From positions 60,369 through 124,368 of the forward strand of contig WALT01000033.1 of NCBI GenBank assembly GCA_015522695.1: 64,000 nt of DNA. The letters are read 5' to 3'. The notes below the pieces were generated by a model. It did not search any database and was not told the origin of the DNA. It saw nothing but the letters and a program-made list of their open reading frames with translations. Position numbers and translations under genes: made by a program. This stretch comes from Nitrososphaerota archaeon (lineage in GTDB: Archaea; Thermoproteota; Nitrososphaeria; Conexivisphaerales; Conexivisphaeraceae). Every line of letters begins with the position of its first letter. The first letter of the stretch is position 1. Positions 8,773 to 17,992 of this stretch are shown here, piece by piece.

Positions 8773-8797
8773 CCATCGCTCAGCTGCTGAGCGATGG
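8773..8797. repeat. Perfect 11-bp inverted repeat (hairpin) downstream of symporter
   Basis: An 11-bp perfect stem (left arm CCATCGCTCAG) closes a 3-nt CTG loop. It lies in the 235-nt gap between the symporter and the ABC ATPase gene. No T-run follows, so it is not a classical archaeal terminator; it could protect the 3' end of the message, bind a dimeric regulator, or be a relic of a mobile element end. Confidence 0.7.
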
Positions 8798-8930
8798 ATC
8801 TATCATCTTCCATCTTAACCGTGACGTTGAACATGAAGATAAGGCCCGACGATCGCCGTCATCATCAGAAGTCACGTGGACCGATGGAGATCGATAATCG
8901 TGATAAGTGGGTACAGGATATCTAAAGGGG

Positions 8931-9605
8931 ATGGAAAGCGCCACGCCGGCCTCAGGACGATCATCATATGAAATCCCCATATTAAGGGTGGAGAACCTGA
9001 AGGTCTTCTACGGTGAAAGATGTGTCATACATGGGATCAGCTTAGAGGTCCCCGTGGGGAGTTTCAGCTGCATCACCGGTCTTCCCGGCTCAGGGAAGAC
9101 CACGTTACTCAGGGGTATAATGGGACTAGCTAGGACAAAGGGCCTGATATCGCTGGGTTCTACGAGGCTGGATCGTCTTCCACCCTACAAGAGGGGAAGG
9201 CTTGGATTGGCGTATATGAGTCAAGATAAACCCGTATTTCCCGGCCTCACCGTGCGAGAGAACTTGACCGTATCCAGGAGCCCTGACCTCGAAGTTCTCA
9301 ACCGTCTGTTCGAGCTTCTACCCTTCTTGAGGAAGAGGGCCGGGCAGAAGGCTTCCACATTGGATGACGACGAGAGGAAGCTGCTCGGATTGGCGAGCGT
9401 CCTGGTGACCAAACCTAAGATGGCCCTCCTCGATGAGCCGATCACGGGGATATCGCCAACTGCTTCCGACATCGCCCTCAGGGCGATGAGGGACTTCGTA
9501 CGTAGAGGAACGGGTTTCCTCGTCGTGGGACGTGACGTGGAGCTCTTCGCGGACCTATGTGAGGAGACCTCAGTGATCGATTCTGGGAAGCTCAAAGCGT
9601 TTTGA
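8931..9605 (+). CDS. LivF-like ABC ATPase with degenerate signature motif
   Basis: The 224-residue protein resembles LivF, the second ATPase of branched-chain amino acid ABC importers. Walker A is intact (GLPGSGKTT), the Q-loop region reads AYMSQDKPVFPGLTVRENL, and Walker B reads ALLDEPITGISP. The signature motif normally LSGGE is LDDDE, and the switch histidine region normally VEQ or VEH reads VVGRDVE. These two losses suggest weakened or absent ATP hydrolysis. The next 230 nt hold a frameshifted LivG relic and no permease or binding-protein genes are beside it. It is probably the last surviving frame of a decaying importer locus. ATG 8931 has AAAGGGG directly before it; GTG 8907 is an alternative. 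Confidence 0.8.
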   Translation: MESATPASGRSSYEIPILRVENLKVFYGERCVIHGISLEVPVGSFSCITGLPGSGKTTLLRGIMGLARTKGLISLGSTRLDRLPPYKRGRLGLAYMSQDKPVFPGLTVRENLTVSRSPDLEVLNRLFELLPFLRKRAGQKASTLDDDERKLLGLASVLVTKPKMALLDEPITGISPTASDIALRAMRDFVRRGTGFLVVGRDVELFADLCEETSVIDSGKLKAF

Positions 9606-9658
9606 AGCAACGATCAGGTCCAGGGACCTGTGACCGCAATCGGTGACCTGATATTCGA

Positions 9659-9891
9659 GGGAGGGTGGCCAAGAAGTTCGGCAACCCGATCGTGCTGGAC
9701 GGCGTGGACCTCGAGATACTCGGCCTGATATGTCCTAATGGGACGGGAAGACGACGTTGTTCAACGTGATAACGGGACATCACAAGCCTAACTCGAGCAA
9801 CGTCGTCTTCGAGGGTAGGGATGTGGCCGGTTTTCCACCACATGAGATAGAAGATATCCGTCATTCGCCTTCATTACGATCAGGTATGTGA
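9659..9891 (+). pseudogene. Remnant of a LivG-type ABC ATPase gene (frameshifted, truncated)
   Basis: Two frames together spell the N-terminal third of LivG. The first gives AKKFGNPIVLDGVDLEI, then LGLICPNGTG; a one-base deletion at about 9746-9748, inside the Walker A glycine codon, shifts the frame, after which KTTLFNVITGHHKP, VVFEGRDVAGFPPHEI can be read to a stop near 9891. A few residues normally between the second strand and Walker A are missing, the first Walker A glycine is Cys, and everything after PPHEI (signature, Walker B) is gone. It follows the degenerate LivF-like gene, so both are likely relics of one operon. Confidence 0.85.
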
Positions 9892-10175
9892 TATCTGCGC
9901 TTGAAGGTTAGCCTAATGGATGACATATCTGAAGGTCCTTTTCATGGGAACAGGTGACGGATGAAGATCATCGAGGTCGAGGTCGAGGTCGAGGAGGAAC
10001 ATATCCAAATCTCAGCGACATCAGCCCGTACCCGTATATGACCCTTGCCGTGATGATATCTATGTATACCCCCACCATATCATTCTATTACATCAATCAT
10101 AACAGGTAAAATGTGATCCTCCTAGATCCATCGATGGGGACGGTTGCAAAAAGTTTATAGTGGATTATCCATAAT

Positions 10176-11693
10176 ATGCTGAATGGCGAAATGATAGCGG
10201 AACTGACGTATAGCGTCATAATAGCGATAGTTCTCGCTGTGATAATATACCTGGGCTATCTCGGAAGGACGAGGAAGTTTGAGGAGTACACCGTCGCCGG
10301 AAGGATGATACCGGGATGGGCTGCTGCACTGGCCGCCCTAGCTGCGACGGCGAGCGCAGCTACGATGCAATCGGGCACCGGCATCTGCTACCTCGGAGGA
10401 CTCACGATAGCGTTCTCGTTCGCTCTCGTCCATGTCCTCTTCTATCCTATGGCTGGGTTCCTCGGCAACAGGGTCACCAAGGCCGGTGAGGCCCTGAACG
10501 TGCATACCATGCCTGAATACTTCAGGGCAAGGTTCGAGGACGCGAAATCCATCCAAGGCTGGCTGGGACTTATAACTGGTATCCTGCTCTTCATCTATAT
10601 CTCACAGATATATGTGCTCGTGGGTCTCCTCACGGGCGTCTACTTCCACGTACCCTACTGGATCGGCATCGTGATAATGTTCATAATCACGGCGATCTAC
10701 GTCATATTGGGCGGCGCAAAGAGCACGGCGTTCGGAAATGCATTCATGGGGGCCATAATCGTGGTGGCCCTGGCTGGTCTGATAGGCTCTATATGGGCCA
10801 TCAAATCGCCATGGGGACTGCTCGACGAGATCTGGCACAGTCCATTTAAGGATATGGCCTTCGGCTATAAACCGGCGATACCGGCTCCGCTGATCTGGAA
10901 CATAGTCGTGCCGCTGGGAATGATCCCGCTCTTCATGCCCCACGTCGTCCAGAGCTGGTTCACGATGAAGAAGAAGTCCGTCGACAGATTGAAGAGCTCT
11001 CTGACGATGTTGATATCGGTGACCGTTGTGTATTTCATAGGCTTCTTCTTCTCAGTGCTCCTGATAGCGCCGAGTATACTCGGTGCCTCCTTCCTCAAAC
11101 CACATCCAGAGCTTCCAGGCAGAGCAATCGATTGGGCCGTTCCATTCTTCTTGACGCACTTCTCGAATCCAGCCATAGCAGGCCTGTTTGCCGCCGGCGT
11201 GATGGCTGCAGCCATATCGACGGCCGGCGCTGGCGCACTGGTCTCCTCCTTCGGCTTCATCCACGACCTGGGAAGGTTGGTCAAGCCGAACATTACTCCA
11301 CAGGGCGAGATGAAGGCGATAAATACGCTGATATTCATCGAACTGCTTGCTGCGATCTTCCTATCGATGTTCCCGATAGGGATAGTCGCAGTCGTCGTGT
11401 CCTATATAGCGTTGTTGTTCGAGGCGGCTGTGCTCTTCCAGTTCTGGGGTTCCCTATACTGGAAGGGGGCGACTAAAGCTGGAGTGCTATGGTCATCGAT
11501 AATAGCCTTCATAATCACGGCGATATGGGGCGTGTCGTTCGGCCTGTATGGAACCAAGGGTCTCACGTTATCTCCATTCCCATTCCTCGGTGCACTTTAC
11601 GTCGGGTTGCCGGTGTCCCTAGTACTGTTCTTCGGGATCTCGGCGGTGACTAAGAAGCCGTCGGAGGAGATCCTGAAGAAGTTGTTCGGATAA
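10176..11693 (+). CDS. Sodium:solute symporter (SSS family), second copy
   Basis: This 505-residue carrier has the SSS hallmarks: RKFEEYTVAGRMIPGWAAAL, LAATASAATMQSGTGICYL in the first sodium-site region, a VHTMPEYFRARF loop, and FAAGVMAAAISTAGAGALVS near helix 8. It differs clearly from the copy at 7229, so the two are not a recent duplication. A TTTATA element at 10154-10159 lies about 20 nt before ATG 10176, and no Shine-Dalgarno is present, consistent with a leaderless message. A 39-residue membrane-protein gene follows. The substrate is unknown; sodium coupling is inferred from the family. Confidence 0.9.
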   Translation: MLNGEMIAELTYSVIIAIVLAVIIYLGYLGRTRKFEEYTVAGRMIPGWAAALAALAATASAATMQSGTGICYLGGLTIAFSFALVHVLFYPMAGFLGNRVTKAGEALNVHTMPEYFRARFEDAKSIQGWLGLITGILLFIYISQIYVLVGLLTGVYFHVPYWIGIVIMFIITAIYVILGGAKSTAFGNAFMGAIIVVALAGLIGSIWAIKSPWGLLDEIWHSPFKDMAFGYKPAIPAPLIWNIVVPLGMIPLFMPHVVQSWFTMKKKSVDRLKSSLTMLISVTVVYFIGFFFSVLLIAPSILGASFLKPHPELPGRAIDWAVPFFLTHFSNPAIAGLFAAGVMAAAISTAGAGALVSSFGFIHDLGRLVKPNITPQGEMKAINTLIFIELLAAIFLSMFPIGIVAVVVSYIALLFEAAVLFQFWGSLYWKGATKAGVLWSSIIAFIITAIWGVSFGLYGTKGLTLSPFPFLGALYVGLPVSLVLFFGISAVTKKPSEEILKKLFG

Positions 11694-11707
11694 AGGGGGT
11701 GAGAGGA

Positions 11708-11827
11708 ATGCCTTGGTCAATAGCACCTGTGGCTTTCTGGCCGGAAGTGATCGCGACCGCAATTGTGATAATATGGGCGGTAACATACGCAATACTATAC
11801 CCTAGGTACAGAAAGAAAGAGGAATAG
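11708..11827 (+). CDS. 39-residue single-helix membrane protein next to symporter
   Basis: A short frame starts 14 nt after the symporter stop, with GGGGGTGAGAGG just upstream of the ATG. It encodes MPWSIAPVAFWPEVIATAIV and a further hydrophobic run, ending in PRYRKKEE, so the protein has one membrane helix and a positive tail. It is followed by a T-run (TATTTTTTAAC) that may stop transcription. The arrangement of symporter plus tiny membrane protein echoes the pair at 7050-8695, though here the small gene comes second and has one helix. A structural or stabilising subunit is a plausible inference. No family is recognised. Confidence 0.6.
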   Translation: MPWSIAPVAFWPEVIATAIVIIWAVTYAILYPRYRKKEE

Positions 11828-11833
11828 CATCCT

Positions 11834-12973
11834 CTATTTTTTAACTTTCTGAAATATTTTTGGATAGACCTTCCAAAGGCTCATGTAAATATAGGGACTA
11901 TAGCCTTTAGGTGGCCATAATTTAAGCGGTATCCTTTCCCCACACCTCCTGCAGGTGCCGTCGGATGTCAGATCGTGCCACACCAACTGCCCTCCTCTCC
12001 TCACGATTATCGGGCTTCCACAACGCGGACAATACGTGTGCTCGTATCTGTTCCCTCGGACGTTACCGATATAGACGTATCTAAGCCCGGTCTCGACCGC
12101 CCTCCTCCTGAATTCTTCGAGTAGATATACGCTCGTGGGCCTAGTCCAGCCCATCGCATATGCAGGGTAGAACCTGGTCACGTGGAGGGGGACGTCGGGC
12201 CCGAGCTCCTCGAAGATCCTTCCCGCGAGTTTGCCGATCCATTCCAGATCGTCGTTAACACCCGGTATAACTAAGACCGTGAGCTCTAGATGTACTCCAG
12301 CTTTCATCAAAAGCCTAACGTTTCTCCATACCACGTCGAAGCGTGCGCCGAAGAACCTCCTGTATGTACGTTCATCTCCCTTTATATCGACGTTCGCCGC
12401 CTCGAGTCCAGCTTTGATGAGGACATCCAGCGCCTTCATCGTCATGTAGCCATTCGTATTATAGCTGAGCTTGGCTCCAGCCCTTCCGACGTTCGCCGCG
12501 TAATCTAGGAGCATCGTGGGTTCATTAAAGCTCACGTTTACACCAACATCTCCCACTGCCTTCGATAGCTCAGCTAGCGCTCGAGGATCTATGTAGAAGC
12601 CTTCGATCTCCACCCTCTTGCTCAGATGCCAGTTTTGGCACCAAGGACAGGGGAAGTTACAACCCCAGGTGCTTATCGTCGTGAGGCTCGAGCCAAGTGC
12701 ATAGTGATGGAAGGGCTTGATCTCAGCTGGCCGACTCTCAGCGGCTGTCAGGAGACCATAAGCTACCGTGTAGAGCTCGCCGCCAAAATTATAGACAAGG
12801 CCACAGGCTCCAGCACCTCCATCCTTGATTATACACCTCCTCTCACACATCAAGCACCTCGCAGCACCTCCTCTCACCCTTTCCTGTAATTCCAACCTCC
12901 TGAAAAACGGATTTTTCTCGATCTCCAAGCGCCTGATCGTTTCCTCGTCGAGCCTTCCAGGCCATAACTTCAC
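11834..12973 (-). CDS. amrS: AmmeMemoRadiSam system radical SAM enzyme AmrS
   Basis: This 379-residue radical SAM protein has the CxxxCxxC cluster motif within TWGCNFPCPWCQNWHLS. An N-terminal Cys-rich segment (ARCLMCERRCIIKDGGAGAC) and a C-terminal zinc ribbon (YCPRCGSP and TCRRCGERIP) flank the barrel; both are typical of AmrS. The family is related to pyruvate-formate-lyase activases and usually pairs with AMMECR1 and MEMO proteins, neither of which is encoded in the window. The reaction is not established. The gene is convergent with the small membrane protein at 11708 and ends 7 nt from it. Confidence 0.9.
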   Translation of the reverse strand: MKLWPGRLDEETIRRLEIEKNPFFRRLELQERVRGGAARCLMCERRCIIKDGGAGACGLVYNFGGELYTVAYGLLTAAESRPAEIKPFHHYALGSSLTTISTWGCNFPCPWCQNWHLSKRVEIEGFYIDPRALAELSKAVGDVGVNVSFNEPTMLLDYAANVGRAGAKLSYNTNGYMTMKALDVLIKAGLEAANVDIKGDERTYRRFFGARFDVVWRNVRLLMKAGVHLELTVLVIPGVNDDLEWIGKLAGRIFEELGPDVPLHVTRFYPAYAMGWTRPTSVYLLEEFRRRAVETGLRYVYIGNVRGNRYEHTYCPRCGSPIIVRRGGQLVWHDLTSDGTCRRCGERIPLKLWPPKGYSPYIYMSLWKVYPKIFQKVKK

Positions 12974-13140
12974 ACTCCCAACCAGGATTTGCGGGGATAA
13001 AAATGGCCCTCCATAACCGTTGTGAGCTTCCGATGATCATTGTTGATTAAAATTAACATGCTATGCTATGCTTATCGTCACATGAATACCAACAGCTCTA
13101 GGGAGCGAGGTTTCCTTTAGCCGATCGTATCACCAGCGGA

Positions 13141-14091
13141 TCATCCCCTTCCATCGAGAGCTCCCGAGGCGGCCTCATGTGTTCTGCGTAGATAGTCCAG
13201 CGCCCCTGCGAAGCTCACATAAACAGTCCCTATGAGGGTCGATGGAAGCTCTTCGATGCCGATCCTCCCGGCGATCCGCCTTACGACCCTTGCTAAGGCC
13301 TCCCCCTCATCTCCTTCCTCCCTATATGTCCTCCAAACCTCCTCGATCCATCTCCTCAATTCCAATTCTTCCTCCATGAAGTACCCCTCCCATAGATCCA
13401 GCAGCCCGAAATGTGCCAAGAGTATCCTCTTCGCCCTCAAGCTTTCGAGCTTTTTCAGGCTCCTGATAGCCTCTTCTAAATCGAAGGATGGTGGGGGGGT
13501 CGCCGGTATCGGGATCCTGCCAGCTGCTGGAATCCTGTTGCTGACGGCGTCGCCTGAGATTATGGCTTTGTCGGGCTCGACGAACAAGGAGGCATGATGT
13601 GGTGCATGGCCAGGTGTGTAGATGCCCTTAACCTGGACCCCTCCAAGATCCATCTCTATCTCCTCCTCGAATGAGCTCACCATCCCCTCCGGCACTGGTT
13701 CTGGAAGCCCGACCTCCTCCAGGAAGCCGCTTCCATATATCCTCCTTACACTTTCCACGAGTCTAGAAGGATCCACCAGATGTTTAGCGGCCCTCCTGTG
13801 TGCAATGATCTTGGCCCTCGGGAACTCTCGAGCCAGAGCACCCATGCTCCCACAATGATCTAGATGTACGTGCGTCGGGAAGAGTATGAGGTCCATGTCA
13901 CCGAAATCGGAGAGCACTCCAACAAGGATGTCGGTGGCCTGTGGATATCCCGAGTCCACGAGCAGCACTGATCTTGAACCCACGATGAGATATGCTGCCA
14001 CCGTCCCCTTGTAACCTAAGGCCTCCGTATCTATCAGCCATACATGTTCACATACCCTCTCCACGCTAACTGCAGCGTTGTCGCCCTCCAT
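13141..14091 (-). CDS. MBL-fold metallo-hydrolase
   Basis: The 316-residue protein has a metallo-beta-lactamase fold. The metal-binding HxHxDH motif is in FPTHVHLDHCGSMGAL, a second histidine is in YTPGHAPHHASLFV, the bridging aspartate is in AIISGDAVSN, and the last histidine is probably in ILLAHFGLLDL. The C-terminal extension of about 100 residues is helical and resembles the helical tail of glyoxalase-II-like or long-chain MBL proteins from archaea. Substrate unknown. It is divergent from the NifX-like gene, with 169 nt between the starts. Confidence 0.85.
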   Translation of the reverse strand: MEGDNAAVSVERVCEHVWLIDTEALGYKGTVAAYLIVGSRSVLLVDSGYPQATDILVGVLSDFGDMDLILFPTHVHLDHCGSMGALAREFPRAKIIAHRRAAKHLVDPSRLVESVRRIYGSGFLEEVGLPEPVPEGMVSSFEEEIEMDLGGVQVKGIYTPGHAPHHASLFVEPDKAIISGDAVSNRIPAAGRIPIPATPPPSFDLEEAIRSLKKLESLRAKRILLAHFGLLDLWEGYFMEEELELRRWIEEVWRTYREEGDEGEALARVVRRIAGRIGIEELPSTLIGTVYVSFAGALDYLRRTHEAASGALDGRG

Positions 14092-14260
14092 AAGCTTATG
14101 GACCGTAGTGAATGTGCACAGGATCTCAATGTGGCCACCTCATGTTGTTGGGATTGGGAGGGATATCACAACGGTGAACTCTACAAACCGCCGTCAACAT
14201 ATTAGTCCCCTTCATATCCTAATCCTAAAACTTATCTCCCTCCCGAATTCAAGTCTAGGC

Positions 14261-14701
14261 ATGGGCTGGGGTTGGCAGCATGGTCCTGGATGGGGAAGGA
14301 GATGGGGTTGGCAGCAACCTGTTCCACCTCCACAGCCTTTCGTCGCACCGGATAAGTTCAGGGCAGCTGTCGCATGTATGGGTTCCGGCGGCCTCGAGGA
14401 CATGGTATCCCCCCAATTCGCGAGGGCCCCTTCGTTCGCGATAGTCATGGTCGAGGGGGATAGGATAGTCGGGATCGATGTGGTCAACAACCCCTATCAG
14501 ATAGGTGGGGGAGGGGTCGGTCCCATGGTCGCTGAGATGTTGGCCCAAAGGGGCGTGAGCGTCGTCATCGCTGGAAGCATCGGTCCCAACGCCATGGCTG
14601 TGCTGGCCCAGAGGGGGATAGCCGCCTTCCCCGCACCTCCAGGATCCCGTGTTATCGATGCCGTCGAGGTTGCAGCGAGGAGGAAGCTGAAGGGAGATTA
14701 G
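14261..14701 (+). CDS. NifX/NifB-like dinitrogenase iron-molybdenum cofactor domain protein
   Basis: The 146-residue product carries one domain of the family found in NifX, NifY and many small archaeal proteins (RAAVACMGSGGLEDMVSPQF, then VVIAGSIGPNAMAVLAQRGI). The first 30 residues are rich in Gly, Trp, His and Pro (MGWGWQHGPGWGRRWGWQQP) and could bind metal or be flexible. No nitrogenase genes are in view, so a role in storing or carrying an iron-sulfur or other metal cluster is more likely than nitrogen fixation. ATG 14261 is chosen because a TATA-like AAAACTTATC lies about 30 nt before it; an upstream in-frame start at 14078 would add 61 residues without family similarity. Confidence 0.82.
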   Translation: MGWGWQHGPGWGRRWGWQQPVPPPQPFVAPDKFRAAVACMGSGGLEDMVSPQFARAPSFAIVMVEGDRIVGIDVVNNPYQIGGGGVGPMVAEMLAQRGVSVVIAGSIGPNAMAVLAQRGIAAFPAPPGSRVIDAVEVAARRKLKGD

Positions 14702-14978
14702 CGTCAAGGATTTTCATGATCGAAGCACACGACGAACTACACCCACTCAAGTTCTATCCTATTATTTTATTTTATTTTTGAGATAGATGATGTTATCGGT
14801 CAAGATCTCTCCGTGGACAGTTTCTCCACGATCAAACGGACGAACTCTATGTCGATCCCTTCAACTGACTGGCTAGAATCGACGACATCGTCAACGTGTA
14901 ATAATAGGATCCATGAGCCCATAGTCGACTGGAAACTCGGATCCTCTTCAGACTATATAATGACGATGGATATCGATC

Positions 14979-16247
14979 CTACAGGACCTCGAACTCCTCA
15001 GCTCCACCGGATCTGGCCCTATAATAGTGCTCGATCATGGCACCAGCCAGCAATAGAAGCGCCGCGCTGAAAAAGTAGACCGTGGGATAACCAGCGATCT
15101 CAGCCAGTGGGCCGGAGACCATCGAACCCACTAAGAGCGATAGACTCCCTACGGTGCTATATGCACCAAGACTACTCCCCCTCCTTCCAGGGGGCAAAAC
15201 CCTGTAGAGGAGCGAGTTCAACACGACGACTATTATCGTATATGCGAAGCTTATAAGCGTGAACGAGAACAACGTCGTATAGAATACCTCCCTACCCACA
15301 ACGTATAGCGAGAACGCTGCAGCAGCGAGCATCCCTAGCGCCCTAATTCCTATCCCACGGGAGGCCAACCTGTAATCAGCCCTCCTCAACTCCCCTGCTA
15401 GCATCGCAGTTGCCGTGGCGTTCACGAGAGCCGCATACAGATATGTAACTAATACCTGTAGGTCGCTAAGCCCAGCGCCCTTCTCGAACGGTATGTAGAC
15501 GGTATAGAAGAGCTTCATGGAGAGGTAGAAGAGCGCATTTGACACCGTGAGTATTGCGAGCTCGGATTCCGGTAACCTCCTGACAGTCTTTGAGATAACC
15601 TTCAGCTCCAACGATCTGGGGATCCTCAAGAATAACAGTGGGAGCGATGAGAGCCTGGATACGAACAAGTTTCTGACCATGAGCAGGCTCCTCCTCTCCA
15701 TGGTCATCGGCGGTTCCTTGACAGTGAACGTTAGGAGGGGGACGCATATCGCTCCGATAGCTGTAGATGCCAAAGCATACCCGGATATGCTCACGCCGGA
15801 GTAGCTTAGCGCTACGCCAAGCGCCGCCCCAGCTGCCTGGCCTACGACGAGATATTGAAAGCCCTTCCTGACAGCCTCGCTCCAAGAGCTTTTCTCCATG
15901 GCCTCGACGACGAGCAGGTTCAGGAAGGTCGCGAAAATGGCATAAGCCTGGGCCCCGAGCGCATAACCTGTTATAACCCCGGCCACCCCTGGGGCAACGA
16001 CCATCACGAGGGGGGAGATGGCGAGCATCGCGGATCCTGCCAGTAAGAACCTCCTCCTGTACGGTGCTAAGTCGGCTAGCCTCCCCCAGACGAGGCTCCC
16101 CGTCGCTATACTCGCAGTATAGACAGACTCAGATATACTAACATCTATCAGTCCTCCACCCCTCTCCAGTATCAACAGGGGAGACGCTAGTGCTAACGCG
16201 AAGCCAGCTGCGCCGACTAGAAGCCATGTGTAGAGCCAGCGGTCCAA
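14979..16247 (-). CDS. Major facilitator superfamily transporter
   Basis: This 422-residue protein has about 12 membrane helices and the loop 2-3 motif in the form GSLVWGRLADLAPYRRRFLL (the G-x-L-a-D-x-x-G-R-R type). The two halves are joined by a longer loop near residues 185-225. The C-terminal half repeats the pattern with LPPGRRGSSLGAYS. The transported compound cannot be told. It stands alone between an open gap and the divergent ClC gene (46 nt between starts). Confidence 0.85.
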   Translation of the reverse strand: MDRWLYTWLLVGAAGFALALASPLLILERGGGLIDVSISESVYTASIATGSLVWGRLADLAPYRRRFLLAGSAMLAISPLVMVVAPGVAGVITGYALGAQAYAIFATFLNLLVVEAMEKSSWSEAVRKGFQYLVVGQAAGAALGVALSYSGVSISGYALASTAIGAICVPLLTFTVKEPPMTMERRSLLMVRNLFVSRLSSLPLLFLRIPRSLELKVISKTVRRLPESELAILTVSNALFYLSMKLFYTVYIPFEKGAGLSDLQVLVTYLYAALVNATATAMLAGELRRADYRLASRGIGIRALGMLAAAAFSLYVVGREVFYTTLFSFTLISFAYTIIVVVLNSLLYRVLPPGRRGSSLGAYSTVGSLSLLVGSMVSGPLAEIAGYPTVYFFSAALLLLAGAMIEHYYRARSGGAEEFEVL

Positions 16248-16293
16248 TACAACGCGAACATTATTATCGCACGACTTATTTTACGTTCATGTT

Positions 16294-17949
16294 TTGCCAC
16301 GGAGATCCGGTGCTCTCTTCTGGCTCTCCATAGTCATGGGGAGTGCCCTCGCAGGTGTGATCGGACCACTGGTCTACGAGGGTTTTTTGCATCTATGGAC
16401 CCTGATGAAGGAGGGATTGGAGAAGAGCCCAGCATCGGTACTGATATTCCCCTTATTGGGCGTTCTAGCCTCGTACTTACTCGTCGATACATTCGCTAAG
16501 ACCAGGGTTACCGGCAGTGCTACCGGGATGATGATAGCGAACTACCACACTGGGGGCAAGATGAGCTTGAGGGACTCCGTGGTGAAGTCGGTGGCCAGCA
16601 TCGCGACGGTCGGTTTCGGTGGAACCGCTGGACCTGAAGCTCCGGGCATATTCCTAGGTGCAGGGATGACCCAAGCCATCGCCAGGTTACTCAGGGTCGA
16701 GGGAAAGAGTGGGAGGCTTCTATTGGCTGGCGCCGCCGCCGGTCTAACTAGTGTGTTCAAGACGCCAGTGACTGGTGTGCTATATGCCCTTGAAACTCCA
16801 TACACGAGGGAGCTCGAGAAGGAGCCATTCTTGGAGGCCGCCCTGGCGGCCTCGGTCGCCTACGCAATATCGGCCGCCCTGACCGGGCCCTCTCCGATAT
16901 TGGCAGTTCATGCACGTGTAGCGGCTGGTGCAACTACATTGCTGCACAGCGTAGCGATAGGCGTTTTGGCGGGCAGCTATTCCCTGCTGTTCTCGAAGGC
17001 ATATTCGGCAGCCGGCAAGCTCTCCTCTAGACTTATCGCTGAGGGTGGATTTCCAGCGGCAGTCCTAGCAGGCGGCATAACCTTAAGTCTAATAGGGTTC
17101 GTGAACCCCGATGGAATAGGCCACGGATTGACATTGCTCCCATCCACGGTGTCAGGTCATCTGGGTGTCGAGACGTTGATCATCCTCTTGGTCCTGAGGA
17201 CAGTGAGCGTGATCGTGACGTTGGGATTTGGAGGTGTAGGCGGTTTGTTCTTACCGACCCTGGTCGACGGTGCCCTCATCGGCGCGCTTTACTCCAGCCT
17301 TCTAGGTTTGGGTCCTATTTCCTTTTACGCCATGGTCGGTGCTGCCTCAGCCCTAGCGGGCTGCTTCAAGACGCTGTTGGCCCCGGTCACACTAGTGGCC
17401 GAATCGGCAGGGATAGGGCTGATCGTCCCCGTCCTCCTGGCGGCCGGCGCGAGCTATACGATAGCGTTGGCTGCTCCACTATTCAGGTTTCAGCTCCCTA
17501 CAGCTGCGAGGGAGGAGGAGCTGCTTCTTGAAAGGCTTTACCTGAGGCTTAGAGGTAGCAGGCCTCTGAGGGAGACCGCAGCTAGGAAAGTGATGATGAG
17601 ATCGCCACTCAACGTCAAGCTCGGGGATAAGTTAGAGGATGCGATGGGCCTCATGGTCGCAACGGGTCTGCGTGTACTTCCAGTCGTCGATGTCGAGGGC
17701 AGGGTTACGGGACAGTTGTCGCTGGAGGATATCACGTGGCTCGGGGACAAACAACTCAGGGCCCCCGTTTCCTCAGCTCCACTATCAAGACCTCTAGCCG
17801 TCGAGGGAGATTCCAGCTTGGAGGAGCTTCTTGGAGAGATGTTAACTCGAGGTGTTCATCATGCCTACATCGTGGATAAGGGAGGGAGATTGCTTGGAGT
17901 AGTGAGCACGATGGATATCGTCAGGGCCATGATGCCATATCTGAGATGA
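16294..17949 (+). CDS. ClC-type chloride channel/antiporter with C-terminal CBS pair
   Basis: The 551-residue protein has an N-terminal ClC transmembrane domain and two CBS domains (about residues 430-550). The ClC selectivity elements are present: GFGGTAGPEAPGIFLGAG contains the gating glutamate in a GPEAP variant of the usual G-K/R-E-G-P, and GFGGVGGLFLPTLVDGALIG contains the GxFxP element. The CBS pair reads MMRSPLNVKLGDKLEDAM with LRVLPVVDVEGRVTGQLS, then HHAYIVDKGGRLLGVVST. TTG 16294 is chosen as start; a TATA-like CTTATTTTA lies about 20 nt before it. FeoA follows 43 nt after the stop. Confidence 0.9.
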   Translation: MPRRSGALFWLSIVMGSALAGVIGPLVYEGFLHLWTLMKEGLEKSPASVLIFPLLGVLASYLLVDTFAKTRVTGSATGMMIANYHTGGKMSLRDSVVKSVASIATVGFGGTAGPEAPGIFLGAGMTQAIARLLRVEGKSGRLLLAGAAAGLTSVFKTPVTGVLYALETPYTRELEKEPFLEAALAASVAYAISAALTGPSPILAVHARVAAGATTLLHSVAIGVLAGSYSLLFSKAYSAAGKLSSRLIAEGGFPAAVLAGGITLSLIGFVNPDGIGHGLTLLPSTVSGHLGVETLIILLVLRTVSVIVTLGFGGVGGLFLPTLVDGALIGALYSSLLGLGPISFYAMVGAASALAGCFKTLLAPVTLVAESAGIGLIVPVLLAAGASYTIALAAPLFRFQLPTAAREEELLLERLYLRLRGSRPLRETAARKVMMRSPLNVKLGDKLEDAMGLMVATGLRVLPVVDVEGRVTGQLSLEDITWLGDKQLRAPVSSAPLSRPLAVEGDSSLEELLGEMLTRGVHHAYIVDKGGRLLGVVSTMDIVRAMMPYLR

Positions 17950-17992
17950 TTGGGAAACGTTATTATCCTCACGACGCTAGGGCCGCAATGGG

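Noticed and set aside
9961..9995. Short GAGGTC triplet repeat in the gap after the LivG relic
   Set aside because: Only three copies; explained as simple-sequence noise in decaying DNA.
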